From Psychrobacillus mangrovi (GTDB lineage Bacteria > Bacillota > Bacilli > Bacillales_A > Planococcaceae): a stretch of DNA of 64,000 bases. The notes below the pieces were generated by a model that worked only from the letters and a program-made list of their open reading frames with translations, ran no database searches and was not told where the DNA came from. The translations under genes and the position numbers were made by a program. The DNA lies in the NCBI RefSeq assembly GCF_037104765.1, contig NZ_JBAWSY010000001.1, positions 558,001 through 622,000 of the forward strand, given 5' to 3'. This document shows positions 1 to 8,974 of the stretch, piece after piece; the first letter of the stretch is position 1; each line of letters starts with the position of its first letter.

Positions 1-660
1 TACGGAGGTTAATTAAGATGAATAACGCAAGCTTTTAAAACTTGCTAGCAGAATTATTGGCTCTTGGAGACTCTTCAATAAAACTTGCGTGTATTTTTCC
101 CATTCGTAGGCTTACCGTCTAGTTACACCTAACTGAATTACTTTACTCACTTCGTTTTTGTTTTCTCCCATTTCTCCCATAGAACATACGAAGTGTTCTT
201 CAAATCCAGCTAGTCTAAATAATGCAAAATAACCATTTCTTTAAATTCATAACTACGGTCTATCGGTGTCCTTCTTTAAATAGCCTTTCGCTTTCCTTAC
301 TTCGTCATGCTAACTTCTATTTGGTAGAAAACCATAATTATATTCCTCATGACCTTCATATACTCGTGATAACGCTAAGGCAAGCGTTTCCTGATTAGAC
401 GGGTCTGTCACAGTTGAAATGCCTTTTAGACGCATTCCGTCCTTAGGTTTTTGATTTTAATTTAGCGGACTAGGTGCGCTTAATAGAATCCGTTGAAAAT
501 TAACATGCTGACTTAAGAATAATTATGGGCATCATATTTACACCATGACTTCCATATATGAATTTCGTGCTCTTCATACCTGAGGTTCCAGTCAACCAGC
601 ACGTCCTTGCGTTATGCTTACAGTCTTCTACCTTTACAATTATCCGCATGCTGGGCACAC
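1..660 (-). mobile_element. Decayed group II intron (probable bacterial class C) with reverse transcriptase/maturase remnant
   Basis: No intact gene lies here, but the minus strand carries intron remains. The 5' end at 660 reads GTGTGCCCAGCATGCGG, fitting the GUGYG start of group II introns, followed by sequence resembling domain I. Between about 435 and 270 a broken frame reads MRLKGISTVTDPSNQ, then YNYGFLPNRS, then a stop. These match the RT motifs IRPLGIPTVTDR and YGFRPNRS. Around 150-100 a further fragment, SKVIQLGVT followed by AYEWEKYT, resembles the maturase C-terminal part. The middle is missing and the frames are broken, so it is dead as a protein gene. It begins two bases after the codY terminator T-tract, the usual target of class C introns, and runs off the left edge. 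Confidence 0.72.
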
Positions 661-662
661 GC

Positions 663-699
663 AAAAAAAACCTCTTCTACATTTGGTAGAAGAGGTTTT
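663..699 (-). terminator. Intrinsic terminator of codY
   Basis: A perfect 10-bp stem (671-680 with 686-695), extended by A/T pairs, lies 12 nt past the codY stop and is followed on the minus strand by eight T. It ends the hslV-hslU-codY transcript and is the apparent landing site of the adjacent group II intron. Confidence 0.93.
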
Positions 700-710
700 A
701 ATCATAATTC

Positions 711-1490
711 TTATTTCATTTTAAGATGAGCAAGTTCTGCTAAAAATTTATCATTAAGTACTTTAATATAAGTACCTTTCATTCCTAGAGAACGAGACTC
801 AATAACGCCTGCACTTTCAAGTTTACGTAGAGCATTTACGATAACTGAACGAGTTATACCAACACGATCAGCTATTTTAGAAGCAACTAGTAAACCTTCG
901 TTACCATCAAGTTCTTCAAAAATATGTTCAATAGCTTCTAACTCGCTATATGATAATGAATTGATAGCCATTTGTACAACAGCTTTACTTCTTGCTTCTT
1001 CCTCAATTTCTTCTGATTTTTCACGTAGAATTTCCATACCTACAACAGTCGCACCATATTCTCCAAGAATTAAATCATCATCATGGAATTCTTGTTTCAA
1101 ACGACCAAGAATTAAAGTTCCAAGACGTTCACCTCCACCGATAATTGGCACAATTGTCGTCAAACCATCTTTAAACAATTCACGATTCTCTTCTGGGAAA
1201 ATTGAGTGTTTACTGTAAACATCTAAGTTGGATGAAGTTTCATTCACATTAAATAAGTTTTTTGTATATTCTTCAGGGAATTGACGTTCTTCCATCATCG
1301 TAATCATACGATCATTCTCAATTTGCTGATGTACTTCTAATCCAAGAAGTTTACCTTTTCGGCTTACAATGAATGCGTTACATTCAATTACTTCACTTAA
1401 TGTTGTTGCCATTTCTTTGAAATTAACAGGTTTACCTGCAGATGCTTGTAACATTGAGTTAATTTTTCTTGTTTTGTCTAATAAATTCAT
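711..1490 (-). CDS. codY: GTP- and isoleucine-responsive global regulator CodY
   Basis: CodY is the cytoplasmic regulator that senses branched-chain amino acids and GTP and represses nitrogen, amino-acid and stationary-phase genes in low-GC Gram-positives. The 259-residue length is that of B. subtilis CodY. The start MNLLDKTRKINSMLQ is family-typical. An N-terminal GAF domain (about 1-155) binds isoleucine. A C-terminal winged helix-turn-helix lies near residues 203-236, with the recognition segment GITRSVIVNALRKLE. It is the last gene of the xerC-hslV-hslU-codY group, 83 nt after hslU, and ends in a strong terminator. In B. subtilis flgB follows; here an intron remnant does. Confidence 0.97.
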   Translation of the reverse strand: MNLLDKTRKINSMLQASAGKPVNFKEMATTLSEVIECNAFIVSRKGKLLGLEVHQQIENDRMITMMEERQFPEEYTKNLFNVNETSSNLDVYSKHSIFPEENRELFKDGLTTIVPIIGGGERLGTLILGRLKQEFHDDDLILGEYGATVVGMEILREKSEEIEEEARSKAVVQMAINSLSYSELEAIEHIFEELDGNEGLLVASKIADRVGITRSVIVNALRKLESAGVIESRSLGMKGTYIKVLNDKFLAELAHLKMK

Positions 1491-1573
1491 GGTGAATCCT
1501 CCAATATAATTTTCATATTTATTTTAATATTCTAAAGGTTTTTAATTGTTTTAGAAAGTAATTCAACTTAATA

Positions 1574-2968
1574 TTACAGTATAAATTGCGATAAATCTTT
1601 ATTTTTCACAATATTGTCAAGTTTTTGGTCAATATAGGAAGGAGTTATTTGAATATGAGCTGGAGAAATGTCAGAAGCTTCAAATGAAAGGTCTTCTAAA
1701 ATTTTCTCCAGGATTGTATGAAGACGTCTCGCTCCTATATTATCTGTCTCTTGATTAACTTCATAAGCTATTTCACCAATTCTTGCTATTGATTCTTCAG
1801 AAAACGAAATAGTTACACCTTCTGTATGAAGTAAAGCTTCATATTGTTTCGTTAGAGAGTGTTGAGGTTCTTTTAAAATACGAACAAAATCATCTTTCGT
1901 GAGTTTTTCTAATTCGACACGAATTGGAAATCTACCTTGAAGTTCCGGGATTAAGTCTGATGGTTTGGACATATGGAACGCTCCTGCAGCAATAAAAAGA
2001 ATATAATCAGTTTTTACAGCACCATATTTCGTATTAACTGTAGACCCTTCGACAATTGGTAGAATATCTCGCTGAACTCCTTCTCTGGAAACATCTGCAG
2101 ATGAAGTATTACCGCTTTTATTTGCGATTTTATCCATTTCATCGATAAAAATGATACCGGTTTGTTCCGTTTTTTCAATAGCTATTTGTGATAATTCATC
2201 ATTATCTATTAATTTGCTCGCTTCTTCTTGAATTAATACTTTACGAGCATCTTTTACTTTCATTTTTCTTTTTTTCTTTTTCTTTGGCATTAAACTAGAA
2301 AGTGCATCCTGCATGTTCATCCCAATACTTTCCATTCCTCCGCCTTGCAATGCATCGAAAATGGATGGAGCATGTTCTGTTACTTCTACTGTAACTATTT
2401 CATTCTCTAGTTTACCGTCTCTTAAATCCTCTGCAATTTGAGAACGTTTTAATCGGACATCTGTATCATCTGTTTCTGAAGGTTCATCCTCAGACTTACC
2501 GCCGAATAATGCTTCAAAAGGGTTTTGATTTGTGTTCTTTTTCTTTAAGGAAGGAACTAGAAGCTTTACTATAGCGTCGTTTGCGAGACGGGTTGCTTGA
2601 TCTTTTACTTCTTCCATTTTTTCTTCTTTCACTATACGAATCGCTGCTTCTACTAAATCTCTAACCATAGATTCTACGTCTCTTCCGACATAACCTACTT
2701 CTGTAAATTTAGTCGCTTCCACTTTTACAAAAGGAGCTTTTGTTAGCTTTGCAATTCTTCTTGCTATTTCTGTTTTCCCTACTCCAGTTGGACCAATCAT
2801 TAAAATATTTTTAGGGATTACTTCATTTTTCATATCCTCATCTAATAACTGTCTTCTATATCTATTTCGTAAAGCAACTGCTACAGCTTTTTTTGCTGCA
2901 TCTTGCCCAACAATATATTTATTTAAATGCTCAGTAATTTGCTTTGGTGTTAAGTTATTTTCTTTCAT
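1574..2968 (-). CDS. hslU: HslU (ClpY/CodX), ATPase subunit of the HslUV protease
   Basis: AAA+ unfoldase that forms hexamers, docks on HslV and threads unfolded substrates into it. The Walker A GPTGVGKT is at 59-66, the pore motif GYVG at 92-95, and a Walker B FIDEMDKIA near residue 275. A sensor-2 GARR lies close to the C-terminus. Length (464) is normal, and the I-domain between the Walker motifs is rich in charged residues including a lysine stretch. The start overlaps the hslV stop by 4 nt (ATGA), so the two are translationally coupled. Confidence 0.97.
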   Translation of the reverse strand: MKENNLTPKQITEHLNKYIVGQDAAKKAVAVALRNRYRRQLLDEDMKNEVIPKNILMIGPTGVGKTEIARRIAKLTKAPFVKVEATKFTEVGYVGRDVESMVRDLVEAAIRIVKEEKMEEVKDQATRLANDAIVKLLVPSLKKKNTNQNPFEALFGGKSEDEPSETDDTDVRLKRSQIAEDLRDGKLENEIVTVEVTEHAPSIFDALQGGGMESIGMNMQDALSSLMPKKKKKRKMKVKDARKVLIQEEASKLIDNDELSQIAIEKTEQTGIIFIDEMDKIANKSGNTSSADVSREGVQRDILPIVEGSTVNTKYGAVKTDYILFIAAGAFHMSKPSDLIPELQGRFPIRVELEKLTKDDFVRILKEPQHSLTKQYEALLHTEGVTISFSEESIARIGEIAYEVNQETDNIGARRLHTILEKILEDLSFEASDISPAHIQITPSYIDQKLDNIVKNKDLSQFIL

Positions 2969-3510
2969 TCACCTAAAACCTCCACGATGATTTGATGATT
3001 CGTAAATACACATATATCTGCAGCAGTTGTTAAAGCAGCTTTTGCAATCTCTTCTGCAGATAGATGGCCAGCGTATTGTTTTAATGCTCTACCAGCTGCT
3101 AGAGCATAATTACCTCCAGAGCCTATTGCTAAAATTCCATCATCAGGTTCTATAACTTCGCCAGTTCCTGACACGAGTAGTAAATTACTTTTATCCATCA
3201 CTAAAAGCATCGCTTCTAATTGACGTAGCATTTTATCTCCTCTCCATTGTTTTGCTAGCTCAACGGCAGCACGTTGAAGGTTACCATTATACTCCAGAAG
3301 TTTTCCTTCGAACATTTCAAAAAGTGTAAAAGCGTCTGCTACAGATCCAGCAAAACCAGCAACCACTTGACCATTAAACAGTCTTCTTACTTTTTTTGCA
3401 GTATGTTTCATTACTACTTGATTACCCAAAGTGACCTGTCCGTCTCCCGCCATTGCATGACTTCCGTTATGACTTACAGCAAATATTGTCGTTGCATGTA
3501 TATTACCCAA
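2965..3510 (-). CDS. hslV: HslV (ClpQ/CodW), peptidase subunit of HslUV
   Basis: Proteasome-beta-like peptidase of the HslUV complex. The start is TTG: a GGAGGT lies 8 nt upstream and an in-frame TGA sits two codons before it, so no earlier start is possible. The product begins MGNIHATTIFAV and carries the conserved SGDGQVT-like (here AGDGQVT) and GIGSGGNYALAAGRAL-like core. B. subtilis CodW begins with Ser and is reported as an N-terminal serine protease. Here residue 2 is Gly, so the Thr pair at 7-8, which aligns with the catalytic Thr of E. coli HslV, may be the nucleophile after processing. That last point is inference. Confidence 0.96.
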   Translation of the reverse strand: MGNIHATTIFAVSHNGSHAMAGDGQVTLGNQVVMKHTAKKVRRLFNGQVVAGFAGSVADAFTLFEMFEGKLLEYNGNLQRAAVELAKQWRGDKMLRQLEAMLLVMDKSNLLLVSGTGEVIEPDDGILAIGSGGNYALAAGRALKQYAGHLSAEEIAKAALTTAADICVFTNHQIIVEVLGE

Positions 3511-3529
3511 TATTCATTACCTCCAATAC

Positions 3530-4423
3530 TTATGCCCTTGGATGAGCATTCATATACGTTTTTCTTAAATGTTCTTTTGTAACATGCGTATAAACTTGAG
3601 TAGAAGTTAAATGGGAATGGCCTAATAATTCTTGAACACTCCTTAAATCCGCTCCATTATTCAGTAGATGGGTAGCAAAGGTATGTCGGAGCATATGAGG
3701 AAAAATAGTTGTATGCATAGAAGCTTTCTTCATCATTTCGTTTAAGATATAATGCACTCCACGTGCTGTTAAATGCGCTCCTCTATTATTCACAAAGAGA
3801 AAGGAATGAGAAGTCGACTTCATTAATTTTGGTCTACTTTTTTCTACGTATTCTTCGACCGCACTTAGAGCAAAGTCTCCGATGGGAACATACCGTTCTT
3901 TTCTACCTTTACCCATTACACGGACAACCCCATAGCTCTTATCTATATGACTCAATTCAATAGAAATAAGTTCGCTCACACGAATGCCTGTAGCATATAA
4001 CAATTCAAGTATTGCCATATTTCGTAATGATAACGGATCGTCTCCTTCATTTCCTTGAAACAATTTTTCCATTTCTTCTTCATAAAAGAAATGAGGTAGT
4101 CTTTCTTCTTTTTTCGGGTGATACAAGGATCGAAAGGCATCTTCCCGAATATCAAATTCTCTATGAAGAAACTTGTAAAAGGAACGAATAGAGGAGATCT
4201 TTCTTGATATAGAGGTTCTAGCTAACTTTTTTTCATAAAGGGCTGTTACATACAATCTTGCATGAACATATTCAACTTCATTTAAATTAGTTACACTTTC
4301 TCCATCTAAAAAGTGTAAAAAATGTTCAATGTCTTTTCTATATTCTTGGATAGTAAGATTAGAGTAATTTTTCTCTAATTGAATATAGTCTATAAATGAA
4401 TACAGTTCAACTAATCCAATCAT
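3530..4423 (-). CDS. xerC: Tyrosine recombinase XerC (CodV)
   Basis: Site-specific recombinase that resolves chromosome dimers at dif together with XerD. The catalytic set is visible: Arg in ATGIRVSEL, Lys in GKGRKERY, then HMLRHTFATHLL, the H of GHSHL and the nucleophilic Tyr in TQVYTHV. The N-terminal SAM-like domain covers about residues 5-90. I start at the ATG at 4423 (297 aa) because GGGAG sits 8 nt upstream; the in-frame ATG at 4450 has no ribosome site and lies against a terminator hairpin. HslV follows after 19 nt, as in the B. subtilis codVWXY operon. Confidence 0.94.
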   Translation of the reverse strand: MIGLVELYSFIDYIQLEKNYSNLTIQEYRKDIEHFLHFLDGESVTNLNEVEYVHARLYVTALYEKKLARTSISRKISSIRSFYKFLHREFDIREDAFRSLYHPKKEERLPHFFYEEEMEKLFQGNEGDDPLSLRNMAILELLYATGIRVSELISIELSHIDKSYGVVRVMGKGRKERYVPIGDFALSAVEEYVEKSRPKLMKSTSHSFLFVNNRGAHLTARGVHYILNEMMKKASMHTTIFPHMLRHTFATHLLNNGADLRSVQELLGHSHLTSTQVYTHVTKEHLRKTYMNAHPRA

Positions 4424-4453
4424 TAAAACAACTCCCGTGTGTATTCCCATAGT

Positions 4454-4488
4454 AAAAGCCTCTAAAAGTATACAACCTTTAGAGGCTT
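4454..4488 (-). terminator. Hairpin terminator between trmFO and xerC
   Basis: A perfect 11-bp stem (4456-4466 with 4478-4488) with an 11-nt loop is followed by four T on the minus strand. It sits 7 nt after the trmFO stop and about 30 nt before the xerC start. The T-tract is short, so termination may be partial. Confidence 0.75.
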
Positions 4489-4495
4489 AAAGCAA

Positions 4496-5806
4496 TTAAA
4501 CCGATTTATTTTTCAAAAAATTTTGAATCGTCGTTAATGCTCGATTAGCTAACTGCTCAGTTCTTACTTTTTTATCTCTTACTTTTGGTTGTAGCTCGGG
4601 AAATAACCCGAAGTTTATATTCATTGGTTGGAAGTTTTTTGAATCAGCTTCTGTTATGTATCTAGCCATACTTCCGAGTGCTGTCTCACTTGGGAATACA
4701 ATTAATTCTTCCCCTTTTGCAAGCTTAGCAGCGTTTATTCCTGCAAGTAACCCACTTCCTGCCGATTCTACATAACCTTCAACTCCAGTCATTTGACCAG
4801 CAAAGAAAATTTGTTGATTCGCTTTAAGCTGATAAGTTGGCTGTAGGACAGTAGGTGAGTTTATAAACGTATTTCGGTGCATAACTCCATAACGGACTAC
4901 TTCCACATTTTCTAATCCTGGAATTAACTTAAGAACTTCCTTTTGTGGTCCCCATTTTAAATGTGTCTGGAATCCAACAATATTATAAAGGGTTCCAGCG
5001 GCATCGTCTTGTCTTAACTGTACAACAGCATAAGGACGTTTACCTGTTTTAGGGTCTTCCAATCCAACTGGTTTCATCGGTCCAAATAAAAGCGTTTTAC
5101 GACCTCTGCTAGCCATTACTTCAACTGGCATACAACCTTCAAAGTAAATTTCTTTTTCAAATTCTTTTAAAGGCACAACTTCTGCTGCTACGAGTGCATC
5201 GTAAAAACGATTAAACTCTTCTTCTGTCATTGGACAGTTAAGATAAGCAGCTTCCCCTTTGTCATATCGAGATTTTAAATATACTTTATTCATATCAATA
5301 CTTTCTTTTTCAACAATTGGAGCTGCTGCATCATAAAAGTATAAATAATCTTGACCCGTTATTTCTTTCACTCTCTCAGCCAAAGCAGGAGAAGTTAGGG
5401 GCCCTGTTGCGATAATGGTAATACCGTCTGGAATCTCGGTTACTTCTTCGTTTATGATCTCAATCATTGGATGATTGCGAATGGTATCTGTTACCCTTCC
5501 AGCGAAATCATGTCTGTCTACAGCTAATGCTCCACCTGCAGGAACACTACTATTATCTGCGGATTGAATAATAAGAGAATCTAACATACGCATTTCTTCT
5601 TTAATAACCCCAACAGCGTTTGTTAGGGTGTTAGCACGAAGTGAATTAGAACATACTAGTTCAGCAAATTTATCTGTATGATGTGCAGGTGTTTGCTTTA
5701 CAGGACGCATTTCATAAAGACGAACTTTTATCCCTCGCTTTGCAATTTGCCATGCAGCCTCGCTTCCTGCAAGTCCTGCGCCTATCACGTTTACTATTTC
5801 AGTCAT
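4496..5806 (-). CDS. trmFO: Methylenetetrahydrofolate-tRNA-(uracil-5-)-methyltransferase TrmFO (Gid)
   Basis: Folate- and FAD-dependent enzyme that makes 5-methyluridine at position 54 of tRNA. The N-terminus has the FAD dinucleotide fold VIGAGLAGSEAAWQIA (about 7-22) followed by RLYEMRP, and the conserved ELVCSNSLRA motif around residue 50. A C-terminal GQMTGVEGYVESAGSGL motif is typical. Length (436) is that of the family. It lies 18 nt after topA, in the order topA-trmFO-xerC known from B. subtilis. Confidence 0.97.
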   Translation of the reverse strand: MTEIVNVIGAGLAGSEAAWQIAKRGIKVRLYEMRPVKQTPAHHTDKFAELVCSNSLRANTLTNAVGVIKEEMRMLDSLIIQSADNSSVPAGGALAVDRHDFAGRVTDTIRNHPMIEIINEEVTEIPDGITIIATGPLTSPALAERVKEITGQDYLYFYDAAAPIVEKESIDMNKVYLKSRYDKGEAAYLNCPMTEEEFNRFYDALVAAEVVPLKEFEKEIYFEGCMPVEVMASRGRKTLLFGPMKPVGLEDPKTGKRPYAVVQLRQDDAAGTLYNIVGFQTHLKWGPQKEVLKLIPGLENVEVVRYGVMHRNTFINSPTVLQPTYQLKANQQIFFAGQMTGVEGYVESAGSGLLAGINAAKLAKGEELIVFPSETALGSMARYITEADSKNFQPMNINFGLFPELQPKVRDKKVRTEQLANRALTTIQNFLKNKSV

Positions 5807-5824
5807 GGTGAAACCTTCTTTCTT

Positions 5825-7900
5825 TTAACTCTGTGGATCTTCTTTATAGTCACAATTTACACATTGAATTTGGACGCCTTTTTTCAACTTTTTCTCTACT
5901 AACATATCATTACATTTAGGACATGGTCTATTTATTGGCTTATCCCAGGAAACAAAATCACATGTTGGATATCGATCGCATCCGTAAAATATTCGTTTTG
6001 TTTTACTTTTACGTTCTACGATCTGCCCTTCTCCACAAGATGGACACGGAACACCAATTTCTTTCACAATTGCTTTGGTGTTTCGACAATCAGGGAAGTT
6101 GCTACATGCCATAAATTTACCGTATCGGCCGAGTTTATAGACCATAGGAGAACCACAATTTTCACAATCTTCGCCTGTAGGTTCATCTTTTATAACGATT
6201 TTTTCCATTTCAGCATCGGCATGTTCCACATGTTTAGCAAAGTCTTGATAAAAACCATCAATAACTTCGACCCATCTAACTTGTCCTTCTTCCACACTAT
6301 CTAAGTCTTTTTCCATTTGTGCTGTAAACTCGATATCTAAAATATTTGGGAAAAATTCAAGTACTAGTTGATGTACGATTGTTCCAAGCTCAGTCGGTAC
6401 AAAACGTTTAGTCTCTAAAGCCACATACCCTCTTTTTTGTATCGTATCAAGTGTAGGAGCATATGTGGAAGGTCTGCCTATTCCAAGTTCTTCTAGCGTT
6501 TTTACTAGTCTCGCTTCTGAATATCTTGGTGGTGGCTGTGTAAAATGTTGTTTAGGCTCAATCGCCAGCGCATTTACTTTGTCTCCAACCTCTAGAACAG
6601 GCAACAATTTGTCTTTATCATCTGTTTGATCATCCGTACCTTCGACATACACTTTCATGAAACCAGGAAATTTTACTTGTGAACCATTTGCTCTAAATAA
6701 AGCATTCCCATTTTTCATATCAACAGAAACCGTATCTAATATTGCAGGAGCCATCTGGCTAGCAATAAATCGCTCCCATATTAATTTATATAAACGGAAT
6801 AAATCTCTAGACAGAATGTTTTTTAACTGATCGGGAGTTCTTAGAACACTTGTAGGTCTTACTGCCTCATGCGCATCCTGAGATTTTTTGGATTGTTTTT
6901 CTTCTTTTTTACTCGTTATATATTCTGACCCGTATTCATTTTGAATATATGCGTGAGCGTCGGCTTTAGCTGTATCAGAGATTCGGGTAGAATCTGTACG
7001 CATATAAGTGATTAAACCTACAGTACCTTCTTTTTTCCCAAGGTCAATTCCTTCATATAATTGTTGCGCTAGCATCATCGTTTTTCTAGCTCGGAAGTTA
7101 AGTTTACGAGCAGCTTCCTGTTGAAGAGATGAGGTTGTAAATGATGATGCTGGATTTCTTTTTCTTTCTTTTTTTACTACATTTATTACTTCAAACTTTT
7201 TGCCTTTCATTCCTTTAAGTACATCTTTTACTTCATTTTCGTTTGTTAGCTTAACCTTATCTTTATCCGTCCCGTAATAAAGAGCGTCGAATGCTTTTTT
7301 ATTTTTCTCGAATTGCCCTTCAATTGTCCAATACTCTTCTGGTACAAAGCTATTTATTTCATTTTCGCGGTCAATAATCAACCGTAACGCTACAGATTGA
7401 ACACGTCCAGCAGATAAACCTTTTTTCACTTTCTTCCATAAAATTGGACTAATATTGTAACCAACAAGGCGGTCTAAAATTCTTCTTGCCTGCTGAGCAT
7501 CAACTAAATCCATATTTATTGGTCTAGGATGTTTAAATGATTCTAAAATAGCATCTTTTGTAATTTCATTGAACACCACTCGACATTCTGAATTAATATC
7601 AACATTTAATGAGTTAGCTAAATGCCATGCAATAGCTTCCCCTTCTCTGTCGGGGTCAGCTGCGAGATAAACTTTCTTTGCTTTTTTTGCAGCATTTTTC
7701 AAGTCTTGCAATACGGGACCTTTTCCTCGTATTGTAATATATTTTGGTTCATAGTCATTTTCTACATTTACACCCATTTGACTTCTCGGCAAATCACGTA
7801 CATGACCGATGGATGCTTTTACTTTATATTTTTTTCCAAGATATCGTTCAATTGTTTTTGCCTTTGCTGGCGATTCCACAATAACTAAATAATCCGACAT
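5825..7900 (-). CDS. topA: DNA topoisomerase I (type IA)
   Basis: Relaxes negatively supercoiled DNA by single-strand passage. The N-terminal TOPRIM domain shows VESPAKAKTIERYLG and the metal-binding DPDREGEAIAWHLA. The active-site Tyr is in GLITYMRTDSTRIS near residue 295. The C-terminus carries three cysteine-rich zinc ribbons: CENCGSPM with CSNFPDC, CPSCGEGQ with CDRYPTC, and CPKCND with CVNC. 691 residues is the size of the B. subtilis enzyme. dprA lies 103 nt upstream. Confidence 0.98.
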   Translation of the reverse strand: MSDYLVIVESPAKAKTIERYLGKKYKVKASIGHVRDLPRSQMGVNVENDYEPKYITIRGKGPVLQDLKNAAKKAKKVYLAADPDREGEAIAWHLANSLNVDINSECRVVFNEITKDAILESFKHPRPINMDLVDAQQARRILDRLVGYNISPILWKKVKKGLSAGRVQSVALRLIIDRENEINSFVPEEYWTIEGQFEKNKKAFDALYYGTDKDKVKLTNENEVKDVLKGMKGKKFEVINVVKKERKRNPASSFTTSSLQQEAARKLNFRARKTMMLAQQLYEGIDLGKKEGTVGLITYMRTDSTRISDTAKADAHAYIQNEYGSEYITSKKEEKQSKKSQDAHEAVRPTSVLRTPDQLKNILSRDLFRLYKLIWERFIASQMAPAILDTVSVDMKNGNALFRANGSQVKFPGFMKVYVEGTDDQTDDKDKLLPVLEVGDKVNALAIEPKQHFTQPPPRYSEARLVKTLEELGIGRPSTYAPTLDTIQKRGYVALETKRFVPTELGTIVHQLVLEFFPNILDIEFTAQMEKDLDSVEEGQVRWVEVIDGFYQDFAKHVEHADAEMEKIVIKDEPTGEDCENCGSPMVYKLGRYGKFMACSNFPDCRNTKAIVKEIGVPCPSCGEGQIVERKSKTKRIFYGCDRYPTCDFVSWDKPINRPCPKCNDMLVEKKLKKGVQIQCVNCDYKEDPQS

Positions 7901-8003
7901 AAATGTGCCTCCTTATAGAAGGTAACTCGCTTTAAGCTTCAAAACAAATACCTGTTGCAAAATGTATAACAGATTTCTAAAGAAAGCAAGTCTTTTAATT
8001 TAT

Positions 8004-8909
8004 TTAATTGTTTATTTGTTCAAATTCTTGTAGTTCATCAAGTATTTGATAACCATTCCATACAGGCTTTGCACCCTCTAAAATAAGGTTATGTGGGCCA
8101 GCAGACAACGGGGAATGAATAGATCCAGGAATGGCGAAAATTTCTTTTCCATTTTCTAATGCATGCTCCATTGTTGAAACTGTACCACTCTTTTCTTTTG
8201 CCTCTGTAATAACGACACCTTGTGACAAACCGCTAATTATACGATTACGCATGGGAAAATTCCACTTTTTAGGTGTTATATATGGTGGATATTCTGTTAT
8301 TAATAAATGTTCTTTCGACATTTTTTTCGCTAATTCTTCATTTTGCTTCGGGTATATATGAAATAAACCAGTGCCCAGAACCGCAATTGTCTTGCCTCCT
8401 AGCGCTATTGTGCTTTCATGAGCCATTGTATCCGCTTCTTTAGCGAGACCGCTCACAATAGCGAAATTTCGGCTTATTAATGGAGGTAATATTGTTTCAA
8501 TACTTTTCTTAGAATAATTAGTTGCCTCTCTAGAACCTATAATAGCTAACTTTTTATGCATGTTTAATAAAGAAGTATCTCCTTTTACATAAAGAACTGC
8601 GGGTGGATCGTAAAGACTTTTTAAACTTAAGGGATAATTGGGATTGGTAAAAATAATTGGGGTAATTTGATGTTTATCATAGACTTGTAGAAATGGGGTT
8701 TCCACAAATTTTTGGTACATGTTTTGAAGCTGAATCGCACGATTTTGTGTAATTTTCAAAAGACCTGAGAGTAAATTTGTTTGCATCTTTTCTAATTGAG
8801 ATAATGTGGGGGTGTATTCAATTAGGGGTTGTAGCTTGTTCATAGGAACTGGAAAAACATAGTGTAAAGCTAAAAATCGATTTATCCATTGCTCATCGGT
8901 ATTGCTCAT
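8004..8909 (-). CDS. dprA: DNA-processing protein DprA (Smf)
   Basis: Loads RecA on incoming single-stranded DNA during natural transformation. The Rossmann-like core shows LAIIGSREATNYS near residue 125, then VSGLAKEADTMAHE and GKTIAVLGTGL. The conserved NFPMRNRIISGLS motif is present. The first 70 residues form the helical N-terminal region. At 301 aa it lacks the winged-helix DML1 domain found in longer homologues. It stands alone between the sucD terminator and topA. Confidence 0.95.
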   Translation of the reverse strand: MSNTDEQWINRFLALHYVFPVPMNKLQPLIEYTPTLSQLEKMQTNLLSGLLKITQNRAIQLQNMYQKFVETPFLQVYDKHQITPIIFTNPNYPLSLKSLYDPPAVLYVKGDTSLLNMHKKLAIIGSREATNYSKKSIETILPPLISRNFAIVSGLAKEADTMAHESTIALGGKTIAVLGTGLFHIYPKQNEELAKKMSKEHLLITEYPPYITPKKWNFPMRNRIISGLSQGVVITEAKEKSGTVSTMEHALENGKEIFAIPGSIHSPLSAGPHNLILEGAKPVWNGYQILDELQEFEQINN

Positions 8910-8930
8910 TGCTTCCCTCCTATTAAAATA

Positions 8931-8970
8931 AAAAAAGATACGGCAACACCAGATGATGTGCCGTATCTTT
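8931..8970 (-). terminator. Intrinsic terminator of sucCD
   Basis: A 12-bp perfect stem (8934-8945 with 8959-8970) lies directly after the sucD stop and is followed on the minus strand by further T (from 8931-8936). It separates sucCD from dprA. Confidence 0.92.
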
Positions 8971-8974
8971 AATA

